A DNA stretch of 64,000 nt from positions 1 through 64,000 of the forward strand of contig CANMWG010000003.1 in NCBI GenBank assembly GCA_947501555.1, given 5' to 3'. Positions 1 through 8,760 of this stretch are shown piece by piece; position 1 is the stretch's first letter; the number at the start of each line of letters is the position of its first letter. A model generated the notes under the pieces. The model had not been told where the DNA came from, searched no databases, and worked only from the letters and a program-made list of their open reading frames with translations. Origin of the DNA: an uncultured Paracoccaceae bacterium. Its GTDB lineage: Bacteria > Pseudomonadota > Alphaproteobacteria > Rhodobacterales > Rhodobacteraceae. Position numbers and translations under genes: made by a program.

Positions 1-2222
1 TCCTGATAGCCGTTCATGTTCCGGTCATCAAAAACCTTCCCAATCAAAGCCGTACAATCAAAAACAGACTCAGGGGTTAGAGAAACAACTGCCGTGGCCG
101 CTGCAGTCAGTGACTCTCCGGTATTCCCATCTTGAACATTGGCAACATTCACCAGTGATCCATAGGTTGCCGAAGCTCCAACGCGGACATCAAGCACGAC
201 TTCAAGAGTTGACCCAATACCCGCAGGGAGCGTTAAGTCGGTCCAGGTCAATGTCCCGCCTGAAGTTATTTCAGGCTCAGCTGCGACGCCATCGACGGTT
301 GCCGTACCAGGCGTATAGACCATCCCGTTCGGAAGTGTATCAATGATCGACAGCGGCGTATAAGCTGTCGTCTCAAGGTTGGTCACAGTAATCGTATAGG
401 TCACAGTCTCACCAATACTGACGCTTGAGACCGATGCTGTTTTGGTCAAGGTCATTCCGGGCGCATCCGTAGCCAGGATCGGCTGGTCTATGTCAGTCTG
501 GATTGGGTCTGCGGTGAAATCCACGTCTAAGGGAAAGCTGTTCACAACATCCCCACCTGGACTGACGAACTCGATCGTGAAGTCGCCATTAACCGGTTGG
601 AAACCTGCAACGGTGTAGGTCCCGTCGTCCTCTGTGGTGGCGGTCCCAACCAGAGTGCCGCCCGGATCGTAAAGGTTCACGACATAGCCAGCTAGGCCCA
701 CCTCACCATCGCCCGGATCAAAGGTATCGCTGGCATCATTGTCCAGAAAAACAGTCCCCGCGACTGAGGCCGTGCTGAAACTGACTGTGATCGTGGCCTC
801 GTTTGATGTGTCACTATCAATATCGTCGACAGTGTAAGACGGAGATGTGGGGTTACCCAAGAGATCATCGTCGGGGGTGAATGTGACCAAACCAGCATCA
901 TCGACCGTCCAGACACCTTCATCCGGTACGGTCAATGTCTTGCCGTCACCCGACAAAACAGCGCCAGCAGGCATCCCGGTGAGGGTGAAGACAACCGAGG
1001 TTGGGTCCAATGCGGTATCGCCAATCTCATCATTGTCCAGAATATCGAGGTCAACGACCGGCTCTCCTACAGGAAAGTCATCATCAAACAAATCATCATT
1101 CGCAACCGGTGGTGTACAAACGGGAAAGGGAATGGTTCCTGCCTGATCATAATCCACCATCCAAACATAGACGTAATAGTCACCCGACGTTGGAACGGTG
1201 AATGTGAGGTCAAATGTTTGCAATGAACTCGGTCCGTAGATCGAATCGCTTCCGCCTGCAGGCAACTGGCTCAGAACAGCACCAGAGGCATCTAGCACCG
1301 CAAAAACCTTATGCTCAAAAGAATCAGAATCGGTGATTGTGACGGTATCCATTGCGCCGGGAACACCGGTTAACAATGTAACCGCCAAGTGGGTTTCGAT
1401 TGCTGTCGTGTTGTTTTCACTCACATATTCAGGAACCTCACCAACAATAGTGCCTGTCACGCCTGGTGTTTGGGCCCGAATTGGCAACCCATTGGCATCA
1501 TAGATCCAACCCGCGTTGGGGTACGCATTCGCACCTTGGTTGGCGCCATCCTCTGGGTTCGATACTGTCGTCACATAGCCCCAGCTTGCATAATTTGTCT
1601 GACAGCCACCTGTGGGCAGCACAGGCACGTAAGGGGCCTGACCCGTTGCCGTGTCAGACGGAGTAACGTCGGCAAGCAGCCCCGCGACAGGGGTACCAAT
1701 TGCAGTTGCAGAGTTGGTAATGGCGGTGGCAGGATTTGCCGCGTTGATCATCGCCGCATAATCAGCATCCGAAAGAGCATATGTTGCCGTAAAAAGGGCT
1801 TGCTCGTCGGGCGCAAGTGTATCGACACGGTTGTCGCCATCCAGATCGGTATCCACAAAGCCAGCGGAGGTGACAATTGTAAAATCCGATAGGGTACCAG
1901 TGCCTGCTGCGCCGCCAACCTCAACACCGGCTTCGACAGGTTCAACGTCGCTAATATCGACATTTCCGGTGTTCACTATTGTAAATGTGTAGGTGACCAC
2001 ACCGCCGTCAGCCCACTGGCCGGTTTCAGCCGCTGTGAATGGCTGAACGCCTGTCGCAACATCATATCCACCAGTAACGAGGCTACTCACCGGGGCAGCG
2101 TCAACCTTAGTAATCGACAAAGACGGCGCGGCGCTTTGTGCATGGGCGGGACCAGCGCCCCATCCATGAGCAACGATCAGCAAAGCCCAAAGACCTTGTG
2201 TTAGTTTCTTCCGCGCACTCAT
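1..2222 (-). CDS. Large secreted surface protein with DUF11, CshA/cadherin-like and SdrD-B-like domains (partial, N-terminal part)
   Basis: The open frame starts with ATG at 2222 and has no stop before the left edge, so about 740 N-terminal residues are seen and the C-terminus is missing. Residues 1-27 form a signal peptide (KK, hydrophobic core, cleavage near AHA-Q). A DUF11-type beta domain follows (about 30-190), then a region of unknown type, a CshA/cadherin-like repeat near 380-475 (ending in a TITV strand), an SdrD-B-like domain near 485-555 (GTVFLDND), a second DUF11 domain near 590-705 (LTKTASV), and the start of a GKVFDDRNMNGYQD segment common in such proteins. These are extracellular Ig-like folds in cell-surface or secreted proteins; a role in adhesion is inferred only. 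Domain calls are by eye. The gene is transcribed away from the ABC operon across a 753-bp spacer. Confidence 0.8.
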   Translation of the reverse strand, partial: MSARKKLTQGLWALLIVAHGWGAGPAHAQSAAPSLSITKVDAAPVSSLVTGGYDVATGVQPFTAAETGQWADGGVVTYTFTIVNTGNVDISDVEPVEAGVEVGGAAGTGTLSDFTIVTSAGFVDTDLDGDNRVDTLAPDEQALFTATYALSDADYAAMINAANPATAITNSATAIGTPVAGLLADVTPSDTATGQAPYVPVLPTGGCQTNYASWGYVTTVSNPEDGANQGANAYPNAGWIYDANGLPIRAQTPGVTGTIVGEVPEYVSENNTTAIETHLAVTLLTGVPGAMDTVTITDSDSFEHKVFAVLDASGAVLSQLPAGGSDSIYGPSSLQTFDLTFTVPTSGDYYVYVWMVDYDQAGTIPFPVCTPPVANDDLFDDDFPVGEPVVDLDILDNDEIGDTALDPTSVVFTLTGMPAGAVLSGDGKTLTVPDEGVWTVDDAGLVTFTPDDDLLGNPTSPSYTVDDIDSDTSNEATITVSFSTASVAGTVFLDNDASDTFDPGDGEVGLAGYVVNLYDPGGTLVGTATTEDDGTYTVAGFQPVNGDFTIEFVSPGGDVVNSFPLDVDFTADPIQTDIDQPILATDAPGMTLTKTASVSSVSIGETVTYTITVTNLETTAYTPLSIIDTLPNGMVYTPGTATVDGVAAEPEITSGGTLTWTDLTLPAGIGSTLEVVLDVRVGASATYGSLVNVANVQDGNTGESLTAAATAVVSLTPESVFDCTALIGKVFDDRNMNGYQ

Positions 2223-2975
2223 TGCCAACCTCACTCACTAATCACCGAGAGGACACCTCTCAAACCACCACTGATTGCCCGCGAAACGAGGCGGCGGTCG
2301 CCACTCGTTAATTTTTCGTGAACATGTGAAATGATGAAATATTGACAAAAAACGCCAAAAAATAGCCGGGACTTTGAAGGATGGTCATAGGCGTTAATCC
2401 GCCGGCGCGGCTTTCAGCAAGGCAAACAACCTGAGATTGCTTAATTCAGACAAAAACCGCTCAATTTATTACCCAGTACGCAGAAAGTAGTCTAAAAATT
2501 AATCAGAAAAACAATTCCGCCCGTAAATCTGAAAAATGCCGCGCGTAAAAAGAATTCGCGGATTTTTGCCACTTTCCCCGACGTGCCTGTCCTTTTGTAT
2601 AGTATGAAATCATCCACACTCTCAGGGTGAAGCGCGAGCAACCCACAGAATCAACCGGCAAACTGCCAAAAATTCTGGTAGCCACTGCTTCGAAGGAAAC
2701 AAACATTAAATTGGACCTATCAATTCTTCACTCGAACACTTCGGAGGGGACCTTGCACACGGTCCAACGGGCGCCGATCAAAGCTGCCCTGTCACAGCAC
2801 GCAATCTGACTAGAAAATGTGTCGGATTTCTCGGTCCCAACGCCCAACTGTTCAATTTGTCAGCCTGCCGCAAACCAAAACCATATTGCCTGGATCAAGT
2901 CGATCAAGTGTCCTTGACGTCCCGGCAATAACCTTCAAAGTGCTCGCGATAAAAGTGGTTCTGAAGGGAAAGATC
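2223..2975. other. Long AT-rich divergent intergenic region
   Basis: No convincing gene is seen between the surface-protein gene (leftward) and the ABC operon (rightward). The stretch is clearly more AT-rich than its neighbours, especially about 2310-2560. It must hold both promoters. A TTGACA hexamer occurs near 2342-2347 but has no good -10 partner at normal spacing, so no promoter is called. An open frame continues in phase upstream of the binding-protein start (from 2817) but lacks a signal peptide start and is judged untranslated. Confidence 0.6.
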
Positions 2976-4556
2976 ATGACATACCGCAACCTGCGACGTT
3001 CAGCTCTGCTTGGTAGCGCGCTAACATTCTGCGCGATGGGCGCAACTGCCGAAACGCTCCGCTGGGCTTCGACAACGGACCCACAAACGATGGATCCGCA
3101 TGCGGTAAACTCAGCCCCTGTATTGTCATTCTTGAACAATATTTACGAAGGGTTGGTGCGACGTGGCCAAGATATGTCAATCGAACCCTCGCTGGCCACC
3201 TCATGGGAACCCTTAAGCGACGAAAACGGCTGGCGGTTTACTTTACGCCAAGATGTTACCTTCCAAGACGGTGCAGCATTTACCGCCGAAGACGTCATGT
3301 TTTCTTATCAACGTGCGTCTGATGAGGCGGCCGACGTACGGTCATGGTTTGCACCGGTATCAGAAGTGCGTGTCGTCGATGACTATACAATCGATTTTGT
3401 AACAACCGCGCCAAACCCGCTCTTTCCGGATTCGATCGCCAACTTCATGATCCTTGATAAAGACTGGGCCGAAAGCAACGACGCAGCCCTGCCTGCGCGT
3501 GACGCAGAAAACTATGCGACGATGAATGTAAACGGCACCGGGCCATTCACTCTGTCCAGTCGTGACCCTGGTGTGCGCACAACGCTGGTCCCGCATGAGG
3601 CTTGGTGGGATGATGCAAGCCACAACGTGACCGAGGCGGTCTTTACCCCAATCGGCAACGCGGCCACCGGCCTTGCGGCACTCTTGTCTGGGGAAATCGA
3701 CTTCATTCAACCGATCCCTTTGCAGGACGTCAGTCAAGTCGAAGGGCGTGATGGTTTCAAAGTGCTGGAGGGCGAAGAAACCCGCGTGATCATGTTCGGC
3801 TTCGGGCACGAGCATGAAGCGCTGCTGTATTCATCCGATGTTACCGACACGAACCCCTTCACCGATCCGCTTGTGCGCCGCGCCGCTGCCCATGCGATTG
3901 ATATCGCATCCATCAATCGGGTACTGTTCCGCGGCAAGATCGAAGCGGCCAACCAATTGGTGCCGGCTGGTATCTCGGGCTATTCCGAAACGAACCAGAA
4001 CCGCCCCGCATACGATCCTGATCTCGCCAAGGAATTGCTGGCCGAGGCTGGGTACCCCGACGGGTTCTCATTTGGGCTGAAATGCACCAATGATCGCTAC
4101 ATCAACGACGAAGCACTCTGCCGAGCTGCGGCATCCATGTTTGCCGCCGTCGGTCTGAACGCTGAGCTGACAACCGGCCCGGTGCGGGACTACTGGACGC
4201 AGCTTCGCGAAGACGATTTTGACATGTACCTTCTGGGCTGGTCGCCAGGCACGTTTGATATGGAGCACCCGATCCGCTTCTTGTTGCACAGCCAGGATGA
4301 CGAAAAGAAACTGGGGTCGTGGAACTTTGGGAATTATTCGAATGCCCGCGTCGACGAATTGCTGCCGCAAATCCAGCAGGAAATCGACCCGACTGCGCGT
4401 CAATCTATGATCGATGAAGCGGTCGCGATCACGCAAGAAGACGTGGCCTATATCCCACTTTATACGCAGCCTCTGATTTGGGCCGCGAAGGATAACATCG
4501 ATCTGACCCAGCGGGCCGATAACTTCTTTATGCTGCGCTGGGTCACTGTGAACTGA
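2976..4556 (+). CDS. ABC transporter substrate-binding protein, family 5 (peptide/nickel type)
   Basis: Periplasmic binding protein of an oligopeptide/dipeptide/glutathione-type ABC importer, 526 residues, the usual length of the SBP_bac_5 family. The start at 2976 is chosen because it gives a signal peptide (RNLRRS, hydrophobic stretch, cleavage near ATA-E at residue 25) and sits behind GAAGGGAAAG; an earlier in-frame ATG at 2817 gives a non-signal N-terminus. Motifs include the family start ETLRWASTTDPQTMDPH and PLVRRAAAHAID. It is the first gene of a four-gene operon with two permeases and a double ATPase. The substrate cannot be read from sequence; peptides are the default guess. Confidence 0.92.
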   Translation: MTYRNLRRSALLGSALTFCAMGATAETLRWASTTDPQTMDPHAVNSAPVLSFLNNIYEGLVRRGQDMSIEPSLATSWEPLSDENGWRFTLRQDVTFQDGAAFTAEDVMFSYQRASDEAADVRSWFAPVSEVRVVDDYTIDFVTTAPNPLFPDSIANFMILDKDWAESNDAALPARDAENYATMNVNGTGPFTLSSRDPGVRTTLVPHEAWWDDASHNVTEAVFTPIGNAATGLAALLSGEIDFIQPIPLQDVSQVEGRDGFKVLEGEETRVIMFGFGHEHEALLYSSDVTDTNPFTDPLVRRAAAHAIDIASINRVLFRGKIEAANQLVPAGISGYSETNQNRPAYDPDLAKELLAEAGYPDGFSFGLKCTNDRYINDEALCRAAASMFAAVGLNAELTTGPVRDYWTQLREDDFDMYLLGWSPGTFDMEHPIRFLLHSQDDEKKLGSWNFGNYSNARVDELLPQIQQEIDPTARQSMIDEAVAITQEDVAYIPLYTQPLIWAAKDNIDLTQRADNFFMLRWVTVN

Positions 4557-4582
4557 CGGCGCGATAGAACTGCAAAAAGGCG

Positions 4583-5557
4583 ATGGTTTACTTCATCCTT
4601 AAACGGCTGATCCAATCGGTCTTTGTGATGCTCGCCGTCGCCTTTTTGGCCTTTTCCCTGTTCCGGTTCGTCGGCGATCCGATCACCCAAATGACCGGGG
4701 TTGAAACATCCGTCGCTGACCAAGAGCGTCTGCGCGAGGACTTGGGACTAAACGACCCGTTCATCCTGCAATTCGGTCGGTTCACCGGGGACATGCTGCA
4801 AGGCGATTTCGGATTTTCCTACCGGACCCGGCAACCGGTGGCCGAGATGATTGCAACGCGGATCCCGGCCACGATTGAACTTGGGGTTGTCGCACTTCTG
4901 ATTTCGTTGCTCGTGGGGGTCCCGGCGGGTGTCTTCACCGCCTTGCGGCCACGGGGCATCGCAACCCAAGCGATATTGATGACAACACTGGTTGGGGTCT
5001 CAATCCCAACCTTCGTGATCGGCATCATGCTGATTTTCATCTTCGGCGTCCAATTAGGTTGGCTGCCGACGTTCGGGCGGGGTGGCACGGTCCAGATCGG
5101 CAACTGGGAATCCTCGCTGTTCACCATTGAAGGCTGGCGGGCGCTCTTGCTGCCTGCGATCACATTGGGGGTGTATCAATTGACGCTGACAATGCGGCTG
5201 GTGCGGGCCGAGATGATGGAGGTCATGCGCTCGGACTACATCCGGTTTGCCATGGCGCGCGGGGTGCCGATGCGCAAATTGCACTACAAACACGCGCTGG
5301 CCAATACGATGGTGCCTGTGATCACCATCATCGGCCTGCAGTTTGGCGGGGTCATTGCCTTTTCCATCGTAACCGAGAGCGTCTTTCAATGGCCCGGCAT
5401 GGGGCTGCTCTTTCTGGAATCCATCCGCTTTGTGGATATCCCGGTGATGGGCGTCTATCTGGTTGTGATCGCTTTCTTCTTTGTTTTGGTGAACCTGATT
5501 GTTGATCTGCTTTATGTGGCCATCGACCCGCGATTGCGGGTGAAAGACGTCTCATGA
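4583..5557 (+). CDS. ABC transporter permease, DppB/OppB type
   Basis: Inner-membrane permease of the same importer, 324 residues. The N-terminus (FILKRLIQSVFVMLAV) is typical of DppB/OppB proteins, and about six hydrophobic segments follow. The cytoplasmic EAA loop that docks to the ATPase is seen near residues 214-240 (YIRFAMARGVPMRKLHYKHA). It begins 26 bp after the binding-protein stop behind an AAAAGG ribosome site, and its stop overlaps the next start (ATGA at 5554), so translation of the two permeases is probably coupled. Confidence 0.93.
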   Translation: MVYFILKRLIQSVFVMLAVAFLAFSLFRFVGDPITQMTGVETSVADQERLREDLGLNDPFILQFGRFTGDMLQGDFGFSYRTRQPVAEMIATRIPATIELGVVALLISLLVGVPAGVFTALRPRGIATQAILMTTLVGVSIPTFVIGIMLIFIFGVQLGWLPTFGRGGTVQIGNWESSLFTIEGWRALLLPAITLGVYQLTLTMRLVRAEMMEVMRSDYIRFAMARGVPMRKLHYKHALANTMVPVITIIGLQFGGVIAFSIVTESVFQWPGMGLLFLESIRFVDIPVMGVYLVVIAFFFVLVNLIVDLLYVAIDPRLRVKDVS

Positions 5558-6459
5558 TCGCCTTCCTCAAACGGCACGAAGGCCTTTGGCTTTTCGTTCA
5601 CGCGCCCGCTGCGATCATTGCGGCGATCGTGGCCCTGCTGATCATGCTGGGGGCGATTTTCGCACCATGGATTGCACTGGTGAACCCCTACGATCTGTCG
5701 TCATTTAGCCTGTTTGACGGGCTGCTACCGCCCATTTGGGAAGAGGGCGCGAACACAAAATATCTACTGGGCACTGACGACCAAGGGCGCGACATGATCT
5801 CATCGATCCTTTATGGAGCGCGGCTGTCGTTGGTCATTGGGATTTCGGCGCTGAGCATTGCAGCGGTGCTTGGGGTCGGTTTGGGGCTCGCAGCCGGTTA
5901 TTACGGTGGGCGGTTTGATGCCATTGTGATGCGGATCGCAGATGTGCAATTGGCCTTACCCGCGATCCTGACGGCACTTTTGATCGACGGCATCGCACGC
6001 GGCCTGCTGCCTGCCGCGGTGCAACAAGACCTGCGGGTTGCTGTGCTGACATTGGCCATCGCGCTGTCGCTCTGGGTGAATTTTGCACGGACCGCGCGGG
6101 CCTCGACATTCGTGCAAATGAAAAAAGAATATGTGCTGGCCGCGATCATGATGGGGCAACGGCCAACGCGGGTTATGTTTGTGCATATCTTGCCCAACAT
6201 CCTAGGGCCGCTTCTGGTCATCATGACAGTGGATTTGGCCTCGGCCATTCTGTTGGAAGCGACATTATCCTTCTTGGGGATAGGCCTGCCCGCTGACAGC
6301 CCCAGCCTGGGCACATTGATCCGGATCGGCATGCAGTTTCTGCTGTCAGGGGAATGGTGGATCCTTTGGATCCCCACGCTGTTTCTTGTGGCATTGGTTG
6401 TGTCAATCAACATCCTGGGGGACTTCCTGCGCGATGTCTTCAACCCGAGGCTGCGCTAA
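5554..6459 (+). CDS. ABC transporter permease, DppC/OppC type
   Basis: Second inner-membrane permease, 301 residues. Features of DppC/OppC proteins are present: the LLGTDDQGRDMISSILYGAR segment near residues 69-88, several membrane spans and the EAA loop near 190-215 (YVLAAIMMGQ, then HILPNILGPLLV). The start overlaps the previous stop by 4 bp, and the stop lies directly before the ATPase start at 6460. It forms the membrane channel together with the preceding permease. Confidence 0.93.
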   Translation: MIAFLKRHEGLWLFVHAPAAIIAAIVALLIMLGAIFAPWIALVNPYDLSSFSLFDGLLPPIWEEGANTKYLLGTDDQGRDMISSILYGARLSLVIGISALSIAAVLGVGLGLAAGYYGGRFDAIVMRIADVQLALPAILTALLIDGIARGLLPAAVQQDLRVAVLTLAIALSLWVNFARTARASTFVQMKKEYVLAAIMMGQRPTRVMFVHILPNILGPLLVIMTVDLASAILLEATLSFLGIGLPADSPSLGTLIRIGMQFLLSGEWWILWIPTLFLVALVVSINILGDFLRDVFNPRLR

Positions 6460-8157
6460 ATGCTTGCAATCAAAGACCTCTGCATAAAATTCCCGTCTCG
6501 CTTTGGCGACTTCACGGCCATTGAAGATGTGGATATGACGATCAAACCGGGTGAGATTCACGGGCTTGTCGGCGAAAGCGGTGCAGGGAAATCCACAGTC
6601 GGTGCCGCCGTTATCGGGCTTTTGGCAGCACCGGGATATATCGCAAAAGGTGATCTTTCGCTGGGCGACACGGACCTGCGCAAGCTGACGCCTGCGCAAG
6701 CGCATGCACTGCGCGGCGACCGAATATCAATGATTTTCCAGGACCCGCAAACCAGCCTGAACCCGTTGATGACGATCGAAGATCAACTGATCGAAACGAT
6801 CCAGGCGCATGCGGATGTCAGTGACACCGAAGCGCGCGCGCGCGCGGTCGATTTGCTGGAAGAGATCGGGATCAAGAATGCGGCGCAGCGGATCAAATCC
6901 TACCCGCATCAATTCTCGGGTGGGATGCGGCAACGGGTTGTCATCGCATTGGCCATTTGTACCGATCCTGAACTGATCATCGCAGATGAACCGACGACCG
7001 CGTTGGATGTGGCGGTACAATCGCAAGTGCTTGACCTGATCCGCAGACTGGCGAAAGACCGGCAGATCGCTTTCATGCTGATCACGCATGACATCGGGGG
7101 CATTGCGCAGATTGCGGACCGGGTGACCGTCATGCGGCAGGGGCGGGTCATGGAAACCGGCGAAACGCGCCAAGTCTTGGGCGCACCGACGCATCCCTAC
7201 ACGCGCGCACTTTTGGATGCGGTGCCGCCGCTTGATCGGCGGATCGCGCGGTTTCGGGTGCCGGACGAAAGCAGTAGCGCAACGGCGACGGCAACCAAAG
7301 GCAATCAGGCTGAAACATGGCTGCTGGCCGGTGAAAAACACGCGCCAATGGGGCTGTCGCTAGATCAGATCACCGTGCAATTTCAGGGCGCGCGCAGTGC
7401 GCTTTGGCGCAAACCAGAGGTTTTTCGGGCGCTCGACGAGGTCAGCCTTGATGTCAGACCCGGCACGATCCTCGGGCTTGTGGGCGAAAGCGGCTCGGGC
7501 AAGTCAACGCTGGCCAAGACGATCACAGGGCTGATTGCACCCACCAGCGGCACCATGACCTTGGGAGACGAAACACTTCCGGGCGGCAAAGCGCGCAACC
7601 GGCACCACCCGTCGCGGCAATTGATCCAGATGGTCTTCCAAGACCCATATTCCAGCCTGAATTCCCGCCATAAAATCGGGGCAATCTTGGCCGAACCGCT
7701 TTGGTTTTACGGGTTCGTGCAGGACCAAAAGGAACGGCAAGAGCTGGCCGCAGCAATGCTGGCGCTTGTGGGCATGCAGCCGGATGCCATCGACAAATAC
7801 CCGCACCAGTTTTCTGGCGGACAACGGCAACGGATTGCCGTCGCGCGGGCATTGTTGGCGCGACCAAGGTTTCTGATTTGCGATGAGCCAACCTCAGCGC
7901 TCGATGTTTCAATCCAGGCGGAAATACTCAACCTTCTGAAAGACTTACAATCAAAGTTCGGATTATCGATCCTCTTCATCAGCCACAATCTAGCTGTCGT
8001 GCGTCAAATGGCAGACGATGTAGTTGTTTTGCGTAACGGTATCATCGAGGAAAGTGGAGCAAGCGAGGAATTGTTTGAACGACCAACGGTCGATTACACT
8101 AAGACGCTCTTGTCTCAAACACCGGTTTTGCCAGCCCAATGGCAATCCGCGACGTAA
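6460..8157 (+). CDS. Fused double ATP-binding protein of the peptide-type ABC importer (DppD-DppF/GsiA-like)
   Basis: Both ATPases of the importer are joined in one 565-residue chain. The first domain has Walker A GESGAGKST (about 38-46), Q-loop FQDPQTSLNP, signature FSGGMRQRV and Walker B LIIADEPTTALD. The second has Walker A GESGSGKST (about 342-350), FQDPYSSLN, FSGGQRQRI and LICDEPTSALD. Both sites look catalytically complete. Such fusions occur in glutathione (GsiA) and microcin (YejF) importers. It is the last gene of the operon; 87 bp later the remains of insertion sequences begin. Confidence 0.93.
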   Translation: MLAIKDLCIKFPSRFGDFTAIEDVDMTIKPGEIHGLVGESGAGKSTVGAAVIGLLAAPGYIAKGDLSLGDTDLRKLTPAQAHALRGDRISMIFQDPQTSLNPLMTIEDQLIETIQAHADVSDTEARARAVDLLEEIGIKNAAQRIKSYPHQFSGGMRQRVVIALAICTDPELIIADEPTTALDVAVQSQVLDLIRRLAKDRQIAFMLITHDIGGIAQIADRVTVMRQGRVMETGETRQVLGAPTHPYTRALLDAVPPLDRRIARFRVPDESSSATATATKGNQAETWLLAGEKHAPMGLSLDQITVQFQGARSALWRKPEVFRALDEVSLDVRPGTILGLVGESGSGKSTLAKTITGLIAPTSGTMTLGDETLPGGKARNRHHPSRQLIQMVFQDPYSSLNSRHKIGAILAEPLWFYGFVQDQKERQELAAAMLALVGMQPDAIDKYPHQFSGGQRQRIAVARALLARPRFLICDEPTSALDVSIQAEILNLLKDLQSKFGLSILFISHNLAVVRQMADDVVVLRNGIIEESGASEELFERPTVDYTKTLLSQTPVLPAQWQSAT

Positions 8158-8244
8158 GAATAGGCCCGGCATCGCATCGTGCGCCTCCGGCTCACTCAAA
8201 TGTGCACGTGCTCGTCACAGGTTAATCCCACCGAAACTTAGGGG

Positions 8245-8351
8245 TGTGCGGAAGTAGAATTTTCTCGAATGATGGAAAAGGAGATTCTAATGAAGAAATC
8301 AAAATACAGCGACGCGCAGATCATGGCGATTCTGAAGCAGGCCGAGAATTG
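8245..8351 (+). mobile_element. Left-end fragment of an IS3-family element
   Basis: The 107 bp before the main IS look like the left end of a different IS3-type element: a terminus beginning TGTGCGGAAGTAG, a leader with AAAAGGAGATT and then the first codons of an orfA. The rest of this element is gone; sequence after 9697 does not continue it. Recognition is from memory of related ends. Confidence 0.5.
8290..8351 (+). pseudogene. Truncated IS3-type transposase orfA (first about 20 codons)
   Basis: ATG at 8290 opens MKKSKYSDAQIMAILKQAEN, the standard N-terminus of the helix-turn-helix OrfA of a large IS3 subgroup. The frame is cut after about 20 codons exactly where the inverted repeat of the next IS starts. 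A ribosome site (AAAAGGAG) is still present. Only a remnant; no function expected. Confidence 0.65.
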
Positions 8352-8368
8352 TGGAGCTGTCGCGGTTT
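8352..8368 (+). repeat. IS3-family left terminal inverted repeat
   Basis: TGGAGCTGTCGCGGTTT pairs with the reverse complement of 9681-9697 (TGGACCTGTCACGCTTT) with three mismatches. Confidence 0.8.
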
Positions 8369-8414
8369 GATTCCGCTCCTTTGATAGCACTTACTGCAAC
8401 AAAGGAGATTAAGT

Positions 8415-8757
8415 ATTGGACTGAAACGGACGGACGAATTCCGCCAAGATGCGGTGCGTACCGCCTTGCCTAGTGGACTGACGCGTAAGCAGGTGGCTGA
8501 TGATTTGGGTGTTGGCATGTCGACGCTGAACAAATGGATCACCGCGCACTGAGACACAGATGTGGTTTCGAAAGAGGATTTGGAGCTCGCCAAAGAGAAT
8601 GATCGACTTCGACGTGAGATCAGGCTCCTCAAGGAGGAGAGGGAGATCCTAAAAAAGGGTGAGACCATTTTTCGGCATTGGTCCGAGGAGTTGCCGGTGA
8701 GGCGCCATTGGTTCGAGCCCACCGGCGACGGTCGAACCAGTTCTTCGCGGGCCTAAA
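8415..8757 (+). pseudogene. Broken IS3-family OrfA
   Basis: Read in frame from 8415, the sequence gives GLKRTDEFRQDAVRTA, RKQVADDLGVGMSTLNKW (helix-turn-helix) and, after a TGA at 8550-8552, KENDRLRREIRLLKEERE (leucine-zipper segment). This is OrfA of an IS3 transposase. Three defects are seen: the start codon position is ATT, the codon after TAH is TGA (CGA in relatives, as I recall them), and the normal ILKKATIFFASQKP end is interrupted after KKGETIF by about 68 bp of foreign palindromic sequence. AAAGGAG upstream (8401-8407) is the old ribosome site. Confidence 0.8.
8673..8740. repeat. Short palindromic insertion in IS orfA
   Basis: About 68 bp with no counterpart in related IS copies as I know them. 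It holds a perfect 8-bp inverted repeat (TGGTTCGA at 8709-8716 and TCGAACCA at 8732-8739) and a 12-bp direct repeat with one mismatch (CATTGGTCCGAG at 8676 and CATTGGTTCGAG at 8706). GTTGCCGGTG and CACCGGCGAC also pair with one mismatch. The transposase coding sequence resumes at TTCTTCGCG. Exact limits are uncertain by a few bases. Confidence 0.55.
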
Positions 8758-8760
8758 GCA

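Noticed and set aside
1389..1892. Plus-strand frames inside the surface-protein gene (also 110-346 and 847-1146)
   Set aside because: The minus-strand frame is open over the whole 2.2 kb and shows clear domains, so these are shadows.
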